From: Streptomyces sp. CCM_MD2014
Lineage (GTDB): Bacteria > Actinomycetota > Actinomycetes > Streptomycetales > Streptomycetaceae
Direction: 5' to 3'
Assembly: GCF_000772045.1 (NCBI RefSeq)
Contig: NZ_CP009754.1
Coordinates: 372,001-436,000, forward strand
Length of the DNA stretch: 64,000 bases
The notes below the pieces were generated by a model. That model did no database searches. It was not told the origin of the DNA and was given only the letters and a program-made list of their open reading frames with translations. The position numbers and the translations under genes were made by a program. Position 1 is the first letter of the stretch. Each line of letters opens with the position of its first letter. Positions 32,880 to 41,739 of the stretch are shown here, piece after piece.

Positions 32880-33481
32880 ACGACAACAGGGCGGCCATGG
32901 CGGCGGCCGTGGCGGGCGGATACCTTCTGGGGCGCACCAAGAAGGCCAAACTCGCCTTCGCGGTCGGCTCCTACCTCGTGGGCAGACGCGCCGGCCTCTC
33001 CCCCGGCCGGATCCTCGGCCAGGGGCTGGGCGGCCTGCAGCGGACACCACAGGTGCGGGAGCTGACGGACCAGGTGCGGGGCGAGCTGCTGACCGCCGGA
33101 AGGGCGGCCGTCACCGCCGCGGCGAACCGCCGCCTCACCGGCCTCGCGGACACCCTCCGCGACCGCACCGACGCGCTCACCGGTGAGAGCCGCCGGAACG
33201 ACGACTACGGCGACCACGACGACTACGGCGACACCGACGGCTCCGGTGACTCCTGGGACGAGCAGGCTCCGGACGAGGACGCCTACTTCGACGAGGAGGA
33301 CCGGGAAGAGGATCGGAGGCCCGCGTCGGCGCCGCCCCGGAAGACGGCCGAGAAGACTCCTCCGCGCAAGGCCGCCCCTCCCGCGAAGAAGGCGGCGAAG
33401 AGGGCGGCCGCCGCCAAGAAGGCCGCACCGGTGAAGCGGCCGGCGGGCCGTGGTGTCGGACGTGGGGGTGGGCTCCGATGA
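32876..33481 (+). CDS. gvpY: Gas vesicle cluster protein GvpY
   Basis: A 201-residue protein unique to actinomycete gvp clusters. An N-terminal alanine/glycine-rich helical region (GGYLLGRTKKAKLAFAVGSYLVGRR) may associate with membranes. An acidic Asp/Tyr stretch and a Lys/Ala/Pro-rich tail (KAAPPAKKAAKRAAAAKKA), histone-like in character, follow. It overlaps genes on both sides. The name comes from position in the O-A-F-G-Y-Z order. The function is unknown. Confidence 0.85.
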   Translation: MNDNRAAMAAAVAGGYLLGRTKKAKLAFAVGSYLVGRRAGLSPGRILGQGLGGLQRTPQVRELTDQVRGELLTAGRAAVTAAANRRLTGLADTLRDRTDALTGESRRNDDYGDHDDYGDTDGSGDSWDEQAPDEDAYFDEEDREEDRRPASAPPRKTAEKTPPRKAAPPAKKAAKRAAAAKKAAPVKRPAGRGVGRGGGLR

Positions 33482-34425
33482 CCCCCGACCGGCAGGGCGA
33501 CGGCGCACCGTCCCCCTTCGGCGACCTCAAGGACGCCCTGGGCGGCTATCTCTCCGCGGCGGGGCACAGCCTCGTCGGCAGGGCGGGGGAACGGGTCGGG
33601 TCCCTGACCGACCGCCTGACCGAGTCGGTCGACGCAGGGGGGTCCAGGGGCCGCGGCAGTGGGTCCAAGGGCGGTGGCGGTGGGTCCAAGGGCGGTGGCG
33701 GTGGTTCCGGGAGCGGCGGCGGCAGCGTCAAGGCGACGCACATCATGGAGACCGTGGACATCGGCGTCCCCCTGCGCACGGTCTACGACCAGTGGACGCA
33801 GCTCCAGGATTTCAGCGGCTTCACCAAGGGCGTCCAGAGCGTCAGTCCCCAGGACGAGGTGACCTCGGACTGGACCGCCAAGATCGCCTTTTCGACCCGC
33901 AGCTGGAAGGCGACCGTCCGGGAGCAGATCCCCGACCAGCGGATCTCCTGGACCTCCGAGGGCGCCAAGGGCAGTACCAACGGTGTGGTCACCTTCCACG
34001 AACTGGCGCCCCGGCTGACCCGGGTCGTCGTGGTCGTCGAGTACTACCCGGCGGGCTTCTTCGAGAAGACCGGCAACCTCTGGCGCGCCCAGGGACGCCG
34101 GCTGCGGCTGGACCTGAAGCACTTCGCGCGGCACGTGACCCTGACGGACGGCGAGGACGTCGAGGGCTGGCGCGGCGAGATCCGCGACGGCGAGGTCGTC
34201 AGGAGCCACGAGGAAGCGCTGGAGGAGGAGAACGCCGAGGAACCCGAGGAGTTCGAAGAGTCCGAGTACGAGGACGACGAAGACGACGCGGACGACGACG
34301 AGAGCGCCGACGACGCGGAGGACGCGTACGAGGACGACGAGGACGGCGAGTACGACGACGAGGAGGAGCCGTATGCGGACCAGGAGGAGGGCGAGGACGA
34401 CGAACGTGTCCGCCGCCGTCGCTGA
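33478..34425 (+). CDS. gvpZ: Gas vesicle cluster protein GvpZ (SRPBCC domain)
   Basis: A 315-residue protein. Residues about 85-225 form an SRPBCC/START-like cyclase-dehydrase fold (ETVDIGVPLRTVYDQWTQLQDFSGFTKGVQSV and VVVVEYYPAGFFEKTGNL). It is preceded by a Gly/Ser-Lys linker (three GGGGGS-like units) and followed by a highly acidic tail of about 90 residues rich in Asp, Glu and Tyr. Overlap with gvpY implies coupling. An SRPBCC pocket could bind a hydrophobic ligand; its role in vesicles is unknown. Confidence 0.88.
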   Translation: MTPDRQGDGAPSPFGDLKDALGGYLSAAGHSLVGRAGERVGSLTDRLTESVDAGGSRGRGSGSKGGGGGSKGGGGGSGSGGGSVKATHIMETVDIGVPLRTVYDQWTQLQDFSGFTKGVQSVSPQDEVTSDWTAKIAFSTRSWKATVREQIPDQRISWTSEGAKGSTNGVVTFHELAPRLTRVVVVVEYYPAGFFEKTGNLWRAQGRRLRLDLKHFARHVTLTDGEDVEGWRGEIRDGEVVRSHEEALEEENAEEPEEFEESEYEDDEDDADDDESADDAEDAYEDDEDGEYDDEEEPYADQEEGEDDERVRRRR

Positions 34426-34449
34426 CCACGCAACCGTTAGGGGTGCGCG

Positions 34450-34794
34450 GTGACCGACCTGGAACACCGTTACCCGGCCCGGGAGACGGAGCCCTACGGG
34501 CCTCCCTCCGGCAGCCTCGCCGACCTCCTCGAACGCGTCCTCGACAAGGGCATCGTCATCGCCGGCGACATCAAGATCGACCTGCTCGACATCGAACTGC
34601 TGACGATCCGGCTGCGGTTGTTCATCGCCTCGGTGGACACCGCGAAGAAGGCCGGCATCGACTGGTGGGAGACCGACCCGGCGCTGTCGTCCCGGGCCGC
34701 GCGGGACGCGCTCGCCGAGGAGAACGCGAGGCTGCGGGAACGCCTCGACGCGCTGGAGAGTGCCGCCGAGGAGACGACGGGAGCCGTGCGATGA
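34450..34794 (+). CDS. gvpJ: Gas vesicle protein GvpJ
   Basis: A 114-residue GvpA/J-family protein: SLADLLERVLDKGIVIAGDIKIDLLDIELLTIRLRLFIASVDTAKKAGIDWWETDP. The DWWETDP end is diagnostic of GvpJ. A C-terminal coiled coil (EENARLRERLDALESAAEE) follows. The GTG at 34450 lies after a short gap, and the stop overlaps gvpL (ATGA). GvpJ is thought to form conical tips or minor shell parts. Confidence 0.92.
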   Translation: MTDLEHRYPARETEPYGPPSGSLADLLERVLDKGIVIAGDIKIDLLDIELLTIRLRLFIASVDTAKKAGIDWWETDPALSSRAARDALAEENARLRERLDALESAAEETTGAVR

Positions 34795-35633
34795 GTACCA
34801 CCGCCGCCGGGCCGGAGGCTCCCGGCATCGTCTGCGCCTTCGCCGTCTCCCGCACCCCGCCGGACCCGGCCCTCCTGGCGGCGGCGCGAGGGCACGAGGA
34901 GGGCGGTCCGCTGCGCGCGGTGCGCGCGGGCGGCCTGTACCTGGTCGTGCAGGACGTCCCCGCGGCCCTGTTCGGCGAGGAGGCGCTCACGGAGCGCCTC
35001 AACCGGCCCGGCGACCTGGAACGCTGCGCCCGCGCCCATCACCGGGGCGTCGAGGCGGCGGCCGGGCGGGGCCCCGTCGTGCCGCTGCCGATGGCGACCC
35101 TGTACCGCGGCGACCTGACCGCGGTGCGGGCCGTCACCGCCCGGCAGCCGGTCCTGGAAACGCTGCTCGCCCGCCTGTGCGACCGTACGGAGTGGGCGGT
35201 GAAGGTGCACGCCGCCGAGGCGCCGCCCGAGTCCGCCACGGATCCCGGAGCCCGCACCGCTCCCGGCGGCGGTGGCCGTGCCTACCTCAGCCGGGTCAGC
35301 GCACGGCGGCGTGACCGGCGGGGAGCCCACGAGAAGGCGCTGGCCGAGGCGGAGGCCGTCGACGCCGAACTGCGCCGGTACGCGGTCGCCGCGACACGGC
35401 ACCGCCCGCAGAGCGAGCGGCTGACGGGCCGCCGGGCCCCGCAGCTCCTGAACATCGCCTACCTGGTGGACGACGCCCGGCGCGCCGACTTCACCGAGGC
35501 GCTGGCCCGGATCGCCGCCGACGGCGGGCGTCGGGCCGTCCGGGTCGACGCCTCGGGCCCGTGGATCCCGTACTCCTTCGCCCGCTGGGACGAGGATCCG
35601 CAGGCCGGCCCGGAGCAGGAGGTCCGTCCATGA
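34791..35633 (+). CDS. gvpL: Gas vesicle protein GvpL (GvpL/F family)
   Basis: A 280-residue GvpL/F-family member: AAFGEEALTERLNRPGDLERCARAHHRGVEAA-like central part, GPVVPLPMATLYRG, and a C-terminal VDASGPWIPYSFAR matching the family end. It is distinct from gvpF by sequence, so the pair is ancient rather than a recent duplication. It overlaps gvpJ at its start and gvpS at its end, which indicates tight coupling. Confidence 0.9.
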   Translation: MSTTAAGPEAPGIVCAFAVSRTPPDPALLAAARGHEEGGPLRAVRAGGLYLVVQDVPAALFGEEALTERLNRPGDLERCARAHHRGVEAAAGRGPVVPLPMATLYRGDLTAVRAVTARQPVLETLLARLCDRTEWAVKVHAAEAPPESATDPGARTAPGGGGRAYLSRVSARRRDRRGAHEKALAEAEAVDAELRRYAVAATRHRPQSERLTGRRAPQLLNIAYLVDDARRADFTEALARIAADGGRRAVRVDASGPWIPYSFARWDEDPQAGPEQEVRP

Positions 35634-35878
35634 CCGTTCCGGACGCCCGTACGCCCGGCCCGGCGCCCGTGCCCTGGGGCGGCGCCGAGCCGTACGCACC
35701 GGTCGGCGTGCCCCTGGTCGACCTGCTGGACCGGGTGCTGGCGACCGGCGTCGTGGTCAGCGGCGATCTGGTCCTGGCCATCGCGGACGTGCCGCTGGTG
35801 CGGATCTCCCTGCACGCGCTGCTGTCGTCGGTGAACGAGCGGGTGCCCGCCCCCTGGCCGGACAGCGGGCCCCTGTGA
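35630..35878 (+). CDS. gvpS: Gas vesicle protein GvpS (GvpA/J family)
   Basis: An 82-residue GvpA/J-like protein with VPLVDLLDRVLATGVVVSGDLVLAIADVPLVRISLHALLSSVNERV, the two-strand shell hairpin. It lacks the DWW tail of GvpJ and the long tail of gvpA. Its ATG at 35630 overlaps the gvpL stop, and its stop overlaps gvpK. GvpS is a minor shell-family member found mainly in bacterial clusters. Confidence 0.9.
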   Translation: MTVPDARTPGPAPVPWGGAEPYAPVGVPLVDLLDRVLATGVVVSGDLVLAIADVPLVRISLHALLSSVNERVPAPWPDSGPL

Positions 35879-36186
35879 CCGCGCCCCGGGCCCATGCAGC
35901 CCCAACCGCCCACGCCCTGGACCTGGACCCCGAGCGGGTCACCAACGACCTGGCCGCGCTGGTCCTCACCGTGGTGGAACTGCTGCGCCAGCTCATGGAA
36001 CGCCAGGCCGTGCGCCGCTTCGACGAGGGGACGCTCAGCGCGGAGCAGGAGGACCGGCTCGGCACGGCGCTCATGCTGCTGGACGAGCGGATGGACGACC
36101 TGTGCGCCCAGCACGGTCTGAGCCGCTCCGACCTGAACCTCGACCTCGGCCCGCTGGGCCCCCTCCTCGCCGACCCGGATCCCTAG
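35875..36186 (+). CDS. gvpK: Gas vesicle protein GvpK
   Basis: A 103-residue GvpK: DPERVTNDLAALVLTVVELLRQLMERQAVRRFDEGTLSAEQEDRLGTALMLLDERMDDLCAQHGLSRSDLNLDLGPLG, the full family signature. The GTG at 35875 overlaps the gvpS stop. It closes the ten-gene cluster. GvpK is an essential minor protein in other gas vesicle systems. Confidence 0.93.
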   Translation: MTAPRAHAAPTAHALDLDPERVTNDLAALVLTVVELLRQLMERQAVRRFDEGTLSAEQEDRLGTALMLLDERMDDLCAQHGLSRSDLNLDLGPLGPLLADPDP

Positions 36187-36240
36187 GGTGGTGAAAGCCC
36201 CGGGCACCCCGCGCGAGCGATCGTTATGATGACGCGGAAT

Positions 36241-36250
36241 CGCTCAAACG
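36241..36250 (-). promoter_or_regulatory. Regulator-site candidate CGTTTGAGCG (upstream of the DeoR/LacI gene)
   Basis: The 10-mer CGTTTGAGCG on the minus strand, 25 bp before the regulator start. It recurs at 37383-37392 just downstream of the regulator, ahead of the transporter genes, where GAGCGTTT is directly repeated. Confidence 0.55.
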
Positions 36251-36274
36251 AACATTCCCGGGTGGGGAGGCCTG

Positions 36275-37381
36275 ATGCGGGAGCCGGTCGATCTCAGGCG
36301 CCAGCGGATACTGGCGGCGGTCCAGGCACGCGGTACCGCGCGGGTGCGCGACCTCGCCGACGAGTTGCAGGTCTCGGTGGTCACCGTGCGCCGCGACGTG
36401 GAGGAGCTGACGCGGGAGGGGCTGCTGAGCCGCGGCCACGGGGTCGTCCGGTCGGCGCTGTCCGCCCAGGAGACGGCCCACGACCCGGCCCCGGCGGGCA
36501 GGGACCGGGTGGCCGTGGTGGTTCCCGTACGGCACTCGTACCTGACGGAGACCCTGCACGGGGCCCGCACGGTCCTGGAGCGGGCCGGCGTGCGCATGGC
36601 CCTGCACCTCGCGCCGCAGGCGTCCGGCGCGGAGCGACCGCTGGTGGAACGGGCGCTGTCGGACGGCGCGGACGGGCTGCTGATCGCCCCGCGGTGGCGC
36701 GGCCGGGCCCACGAGGAGGCCGACCACGAGTGGCTGGCCGGGATCGGGGTTCCGACGGTGCTGATGGAGCGCCGGCCGTGGCGCGGCAGCGCGCTGCACG
36801 CCCTGGACTCGGTCTGCTCGGACCACTGGTACGGCGCGCACCTGGCGGTGGAGCACCTGGTGGGGCTCGGCCACCGGCGCATCGTCTTCGCCACCCGGCA
36901 CGACAGCCCCACCGCCCGCTCGCTGCGGGCCGCCTTCACCGGGATCGCCGGGGCGCATCCGCTGGTGGAGCAGTGGGCGTGGGCGCTGGTCGCGCCGGAG
37001 GCCGGCGCCGACGGGCCGTATGCGGCGGACGAGACGGCGGAGCCGCCGGCGTTGATGCGCAAGGTGGGTGCGACCGCGATGGTGCTGCACGGCGACGTGG
37101 ACGCGCTGATGGTCGTCCAGCGGCTCGCGGAGGAGGGGGTCCGGGTGCCGGAGGACTGCTCGGTGGTGGCGTACGACGACGTGGTGGCCGGTCTTGCCTC
37201 GCCCCCGCTGACGGCCGTGTCGCCGCCGAAGGCGGACGTCGGTCACGCGGCGGCGGAACTGCTGCTCCAGCGGCTGTCCGAGGCGCCCGGCAGCCGGCAG
37301 CCGGGCCGGCGGATCGAGCTGCTGCCGCGGCTGATGGTGCGGGGGTCGACGGCCCGGCCGGCCGAACTCCCTGACGAATGA
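36275..37381 (+). CDS. DeoR/LacI hybrid transcriptional regulator
   Basis: A 368-residue regulator with a DeoR-type N-terminal helix-turn-helix (RRQRILAAVQARGTARVRDLADELQVSVVTVRRDVEELTREGLLSRGHGVV, about residues 8-60) fused to a LacI-type sugar-binding domain (VAVVVPVRHSYLTETLHGAR to VVAYDDVVAGLASPPLTAV). This chimera is typical of Streptomyces sugar operons. It precedes an ABC sugar importer. The shared 10-mer CGTTTGAGCG on both sides of the gene suggests autoregulation and operon control. The inducer is unknown. Confidence 0.9.
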   Translation: MREPVDLRRQRILAAVQARGTARVRDLADELQVSVVTVRRDVEELTREGLLSRGHGVVRSALSAQETAHDPAPAGRDRVAVVVPVRHSYLTETLHGARTVLERAGVRMALHLAPQASGAERPLVERALSDGADGLLIAPRWRGRAHEEADHEWLAGIGVPTVLMERRPWRGSALHALDSVCSDHWYGAHLAVEHLVGLGHRRIVFATRHDSPTARSLRAAFTGIAGAHPLVEQWAWALVAPEAGADGPYAADETAEPPALMRKVGATAMVLHGDVDALMVVQRLAEEGVRVPEDCSVVAYDDVVAGLASPPLTAVSPPKADVGHAAAELLLQRLSEAPGSRQPGRRIELLPRLMVRGSTARPAELPDE

Positions 37382-37397
37382 GCGTTTGAGCGTTTCA
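37381..37397 (+). promoter_or_regulatory. Direct-repeat operator candidate upstream of the sugar transporter
   Basis: AGCGTTTGAGCGTTTCA starts at the last base of the regulator stop codon. It holds CGTTTGAGCG at 37383-37392, matching 36250-36241. It is followed by unusually AT-rich DNA that probably carries the transporter promoter. Confidence 0.6.
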
Positions 37398-37506
37398 TTT
37401 TCTTCTGATCGATCTATTGACCGTTTGGGTCGGGGCGTTCAGGATTCCGGTGTCTCGAAGAGTCGCGTCCGCCCCCGCGCGGACCCGCAGGAGCCGCGGA
37501 GGCGCC

Positions 37507-38838
37507 ATGCCCGGACGACCCAGCCGTCGCTCCGTGCTCGCCGCGATGACCGCCCTCCCCCTGACAGGAGCCGTGAGCGCCTGCAGCGGGGGGAACAGCG
37601 CATCGTCGGCCCGTACGGGCAGCACCACCCGCATCACCTTCTGGTCCGCCCTGCGCGGCAGCCAGGAAGTGGTCGACGCGTTCAACCGGACCCACCGCAA
37701 CGTCCAGGTGGAGTTCCAGCAGATCCCCTCCGGCGGGCAGGGCGGCTACGCCAAGCTCAGCAACGCCGCCCGGGCGGGCAACGCGCCCGACGTCGCCACC
37801 CTCGAGTATCCGCAGGTACCGGGGTTCGCCATCGACGGTGTCGCCCGCGACATCACCGACCTGGTCAGTGACCGTCTGCGCCGCAAGCTGCTCCCGCAGG
37901 CGCTCGGCCTGACCACCTTCGAGCGCCGGGTGTTCGCCGTGCCGCTGGACGTCGAGCCCATGGTGATGCACTACCGCGCCGACCTGTTCGACCACTACGG
38001 GCTCCGAGTCGCCCGCACCTGGGACGAGTTCGCCGAGCAGGCCGCGACCGTGCGCCGCAAGGCCGCCGACCGCCGGCTGGTGCTCTTCCCGACCGACGGG
38101 ATGACGCAGTTCGCCTGTTACGCCTGGCAGGCTGGCGCCCAGTGGTTCGACACCTCGAAGGGGGCGTGGAACGTCTCCCTCGCCGACGCGCCCTCCCGGC
38201 GGGTCGCGGAGTACTGGCAGGGGCTGATCGACCGGGACGACGTCTTCATGAACGCCGTCGAGAGCAGACAGTCCGACGCGCAGATCGGCAACGGACTGGT
38301 CCTCACCCGGCTCACCGGCGCCTGGGACGCCGGTGCCCAGATGAACGCGCGTCCCGGGCAGAAGGGCCGGTGGCGGATCGCCCCCATGCCCCAGTGGGAC
38401 GCCTCCGCCCCCTCGACCGGTACACACGGCGGCTCGACCTTCGCGGTCACCGAGGACAGCCGGCACCCGGAGGCCGCGATGGAGTTCATCGAGTGGCAGG
38501 TCTCCCACCCCGACGCCCTGCGCGCCCGGCTCTCCAGCGGCACCAGCAGCCAGTACCCGGCCGCGCCCGGCCTGGTCGCGGTGGGCCGCGACGCCTTCGA
38601 CCGCTCGTACTACGGCGGTCAGGACATCTACAGCCTGTTCGAGCAGGAGGCCGAGAAGATCGGCGACCAGTGGCTGTGGGGGCCCCGGATGAGCGCCACC
38701 CAGAAGGTCATGCAGGACTCCTTCGCCCGGGTCAGCGGTGGCCAGGGCAGCCTCGTCGAGTCGCTGCGCACCGCGCAGGAGGGCACCATGCCCGACCTCA
38801 GGGCCCTCGGCCTGTCCACCACCCAGCACAGCACCTGA
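37507..38838 (+). CDS. Sugar ABC transporter substrate-binding lipoprotein
   Basis: A 443-residue family 1 binding protein. The N-terminus RPSRRSVLAAMTALPLTGAVSACSGG combines a twin-arginine motif with a lipobox (VSAC), so it may be a Tat-exported lipoprotein. The mature part has ITFWSALRGSQEVVDAFNRTH and PDVATLEYPQVPGFA, typical of oligosaccharide-binding proteins. The ATG at 37507 has GGAGG nearby. No ATPase gene is present, so a shared ATPase such as MsiK is needed. The sugar is unknown. Confidence 0.9.
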   Translation: MPGRPSRRSVLAAMTALPLTGAVSACSGGNSASSARTGSTTRITFWSALRGSQEVVDAFNRTHRNVQVEFQQIPSGGQGGYAKLSNAARAGNAPDVATLEYPQVPGFAIDGVARDITDLVSDRLRRKLLPQALGLTTFERRVFAVPLDVEPMVMHYRADLFDHYGLRVARTWDEFAEQAATVRRKAADRRLVLFPTDGMTQFACYAWQAGAQWFDTSKGAWNVSLADAPSRRVAEYWQGLIDRDDVFMNAVESRQSDAQIGNGLVLTRLTGAWDAGAQMNARPGQKGRWRIAPMPQWDASAPSTGTHGGSTFAVTEDSRHPEAAMEFIEWQVSHPDALRARLSSGTSSQYPAAPGLVAVGRDAFDRSYYGGQDIYSLFEQEAEKIGDQWLWGPRMSATQKVMQDSFARVSGGQGSLVESLRTAQEGTMPDLRALGLSTTQHST

Positions 38839-38864
38839 GCCGACGAAAGGCAGGTGACACACCC

Positions 38865-39851
38865 ATGACCGCGACCACCCACGCACGGGTGCCGGCCGGC
38901 GCCGCCCGCGCCGCCTCCCCGGCACCTTCGGACTCGGGCCTGCGGGCCCGCAGAGCGGCCAAGCGCCGTCAACTGACCGCCGCCGGCGTCCTCATGACGC
39001 CGTTCTTCGCCCTGCTGGTCACCGTCTTCCTGGTTCCCGTCGGCACCGCCGTCTACCTCAGCTTCTTCAGCGACGACCAGCCGGGCCTCGGCTTCGGTCC
39101 CGAGCGCACGGTCTTCGTCGGGCTGCGCTCCTACGCGGCCGTCCTCACCGACCCCACGTTCCTCGGCGGGCTCGGCACGGTCGCCCTGTACTGCCTCATC
39201 TACATCCCGCTGATGGTCGTCGGCGCGCTCGCCCTCGCCCTGCTGCTCGACTCGGGCGTGGTCCGGCTGCGCGCCTTCGCCCAGCTCGGCCTGTTCCTGC
39301 CGCACGCGGTGCCCGGCATCATCGCGGCGCTGATCTGGCTGTACCTGTACACGCCCGGCATCAGCCCGGTGATCGAGCTGTTCGCGAAGGGCGACATCAC
39401 GATCGACTTCCTGGGCGTGCACACGGTGGTCCCGTCCATCGTGAACATCGCTCTGTGGAGCAACCTCGGCTACAACATGGTGGTCTTCTACGCCGCCCTC
39501 CAGGCCGTGCCGCGCGAGGTGATCGAGGCGTCCGTCGTCGACGGCGCGGGGCCGGTGCGCACGGCGCTCCAGGTCAAGACGCCGCTGGTGCGGGCCTCCA
39601 TCGTGATGGTCTCGATCTTCACGCTAATCTGGGCGCTCCAGCTGTTCACCGAGCCGATGCTGCTCAGCCAGTCCTCCCCGATGATCAGCTCTCGGTTCTC
39701 GCCCAGCATGTACATCTACGACGCGGCCTTCACCCGCAACAACTACAGCCTCGCGGCGGCCGCCTCGGTGGTCCTGCTGGTGTGCACCATCGCCCTGTCC
39801 TACGGCGTCACCCGCTTCACCAGCCGCGCCGACTCCGAGGAGGCCCGATGA
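38865..39851 (+). CDS. Sugar ABC transporter permease 1 (MalF type)
   Basis: A 328-residue permease with six membrane helices and the coupling motif EVIEASVVDGAGPVRTALQVKTPLV (EAA loop). It follows the binding protein by 26 bp. The next permease overlaps its stop. The ATG at 38865 has GAAAGGCAGG upstream. It forms half the channel for oligosaccharide uptake. Confidence 0.92.
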   Translation: MTATTHARVPAGAARAASPAPSDSGLRARRAAKRRQLTAAGVLMTPFFALLVTVFLVPVGTAVYLSFFSDDQPGLGFGPERTVFVGLRSYAAVLTDPTFLGGLGTVALYCLIYIPLMVVGALALALLLDSGVVRLRAFAQLGLFLPHAVPGIIAALIWLYLYTPGISPVIELFAKGDITIDFLGVHTVVPSIVNIALWSNLGYNMVVFYAALQAVPREVIEASVVDGAGPVRTALQVKTPLVRASIVMVSIFTLIWALQLFTEPMLLSQSSPMISSRFSPSMYIYDAAFTRNNYSLAAAASVVLLVCTIALSYGVTRFTSRADSEEAR

Positions 39852-40711
39852 GCGCCGCCGACAGTTCCCTGCTCCGCCCCAAGCTGCTGGGCCCTGCCAC
39901 CGTCAACGTGGTCGTCGCCGTCTCCGTGCTCTACACGCTGCTGCCGGTGCTGTGGCTGGTGCTGGCCTCGGCCAAGAACCGCGACGCGCTCTTCAGCAGC
40001 GACCTGCTCTCCCTGAGCGACTTCTCCTTCCTGCAGAACCTGAAGGACCTGTTCGCCATGGACGGCGGGCTGTACGGCCGCTGGTACGTCAACAGCCTGC
40101 TGTACGCGGTCCTCGGCGCGGCCGTCGGCGCGCTGGTGAGCGTGGCCTGCGGCTACGCCTTCGACAAGTACCGCTTCCGGCACAAGGAGAAGCTGTTCGG
40201 CCTGGTGCTCGCGGCGGTGATGGTGCCGCAGACGGTGCTCGCGCTGCCGCTGTACCTGATGGCCTCCGAGGCCGGCCTGGTCAACACCTTCTGGGCGGTC
40301 TTCATCCCGGTGCTGTTCAATCCGTTCGGCGTCTACCTCGGCCGGATCTTCGCGCGGGGCTACGTGCCCGACGAGGTGCTGGAGGCGGCGCGCGTGGACG
40401 GGGCCGGCGAGCTGACCACCTACGCGCGGGTGGCGCTCAGGATGCTCGGACCCGGTCTGATCACCGTCTTCCTCTTCCAGCTCACCGCGATCTGGAACAA
40501 CTTCTTCCTGCCCATGGTGATGCTGTCCGACCAGGACCTGTATCCCGTCAGTCTCGGCCTGTACCAGTGGAACAGCTCGGCGTCCGTGTCCCCCGAGTAC
40601 TACCCCGTGGTCATCATGGGCTCGCTGCTCGCCGTACTGCCGCTCATCCTCGCCTTCGTGCTGCTCCAGCGATTCTGGCGCAGCGGCCTGACCGCCGGAG
40701 CCGTCAAGTGA
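39848..40711 (+). CDS. Sugar ABC transporter permease 2 (MalG type)
   Basis: A 287-residue permease with six membrane helices and the EAA loop DEVLEAARVDGAGELTTYARVALRMLGPG. The ATG at 39848 overlaps the previous stop (ATGA). It pairs with permease 1. No nucleotide-binding subunit follows, as is normal for CUT1 importers in Streptomyces that share MsiK. Confidence 0.92.
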   Translation: MSAADSSLLRPKLLGPATVNVVVAVSVLYTLLPVLWLVLASAKNRDALFSSDLLSLSDFSFLQNLKDLFAMDGGLYGRWYVNSLLYAVLGAAVGALVSVACGYAFDKYRFRHKEKLFGLVLAAVMVPQTVLALPLYLMASEAGLVNTFWAVFIPVLFNPFGVYLGRIFARGYVPDEVLEAARVDGAGELTTYARVALRMLGPGLITVFLFQLTAIWNNFFLPMVMLSDQDLYPVSLGLYQWNSSASVSPEYYPVVIMGSLLAVLPLILAFVLLQRFWRSGLTAGAVK

Positions 40712-41739
40712 CCGTGCACGACCCCGGACCCGGCCACCGGCCCCGTGCCGCCGTGGCCATGTCCCCGGACGCCGCCTCGGCCGTCCTCGACCCCGAGTCC
40801 CTCGCCGCCTTCCGCCGGGTCTGCGACCTCGCGCCGTTCCCGGTGCTCGACGACCTGACCACGGCGCGGGCGAAATCCGTCCTGGCGGACGTGGAGCTGC
40901 TGATCACCGGGTGGGGCTGCCCGCCGCTGGACGCGGAGGCGCTGCGGTCGGCGCCCCGGCTGCGGGCCGTGGTGCACACGGCGGGCAGCGTCCGCGGGCA
41001 CGTCACGGAAGCGTGCTGGGAGCGCGGCGTCGAGGTCTCCTCGGCCGCCGCGGCCAACGCGCTGCCGGTGGCCGAGTACACCCTCGGCATGATCCTGCTG
41101 ACCGGCAAGCGGGTGCTGGAGCGGGCCCGCGACTTCCGGGTCTCCCGCACGCGCGGCAACTGGCTGCGCACTCCGCGCGGCGTCGGCAACTACCGGCGCA
41201 CGGTCGGCATCCTGTCGGCCTCGCTGATCGGCCGCCGGGTCGTCGAACTGCTGCGGCCGCACGACGTGGAGGTCCTGCTGCACGACCCGTACGTGAGCGA
41301 GGCGGAGGCCGCCGAGCTGGGCGTCGAGAACGTGGGGCTGCCCGAGCTGTTCGCGCGCTGCGACACCGTCAGCGTGCACACGCCGCTGCTGCCGGAGACC
41401 CGGCACCTGGTCGGCCGTTCGCTGATCGACGCGATGCCGGCCGACGCGGTGCTGATCAACACCTCCCGGGGGGCGGTGATCGACCAGGACGCGCTCACCG
41501 AGGCCGTACTGGCGGGCCGCGTCCGGGCCGTCCTCGACGTCACCGACCCCGAGGTGCTCGCGCCGGACCACCCGCTGTGGGACTGCGAGCACGCCCTGAT
41601 CACCCCGCACCTGGCCGGCTCCGAGGGCAACGAATGGCGCCGTCTCGCCGACCTCGCCCTCGCCGAGACGACCCGCTGGGCCGCCGGTTCCGGCTTCCTC
41701 CATCCCGTACGACGCGAAAGGCTGGCGTTCCTGGCATGA
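40708..41739 (+). CDS. D-2-hydroxyacid dehydrogenase family protein
   Basis: A 343-residue NAD-dependent oxidoreductase. The substrate domain precedes the cofactor region; the usual GxGxxG loop reads VGILSASLIGRRVVELLRP, so the glycines are replaced (LSASLIG). Catalytic residues are present in NTSRGAVIDQDAL (Arg), the Asp/Glu loop VTDPEVLAPDHPLW and ITPHLAGSEGNE (His). The GTG at 40708 overlaps the permease stop. The odd cofactor loop suggests altered cofactor binding. It probably processes a sugar acid from the imported ligand. Confidence 0.88.
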   Translation: MTVHDPGPGHRPRAAVAMSPDAASAVLDPESLAAFRRVCDLAPFPVLDDLTTARAKSVLADVELLITGWGCPPLDAEALRSAPRLRAVVHTAGSVRGHVTEACWERGVEVSSAAAANALPVAEYTLGMILLTGKRVLERARDFRVSRTRGNWLRTPRGVGNYRRTVGILSASLIGRRVVELLRPHDVEVLLHDPYVSEAEAAELGVENVGLPELFARCDTVSVHTPLLPETRHLVGRSLIDAMPADAVLINTSRGAVIDQDALTEAVLAGRVRAVLDVTDPEVLAPDHPLWDCEHALITPHLAGSEGNEWRRLADLALAETTRWAAGSGFLHPVRRERLAFLA

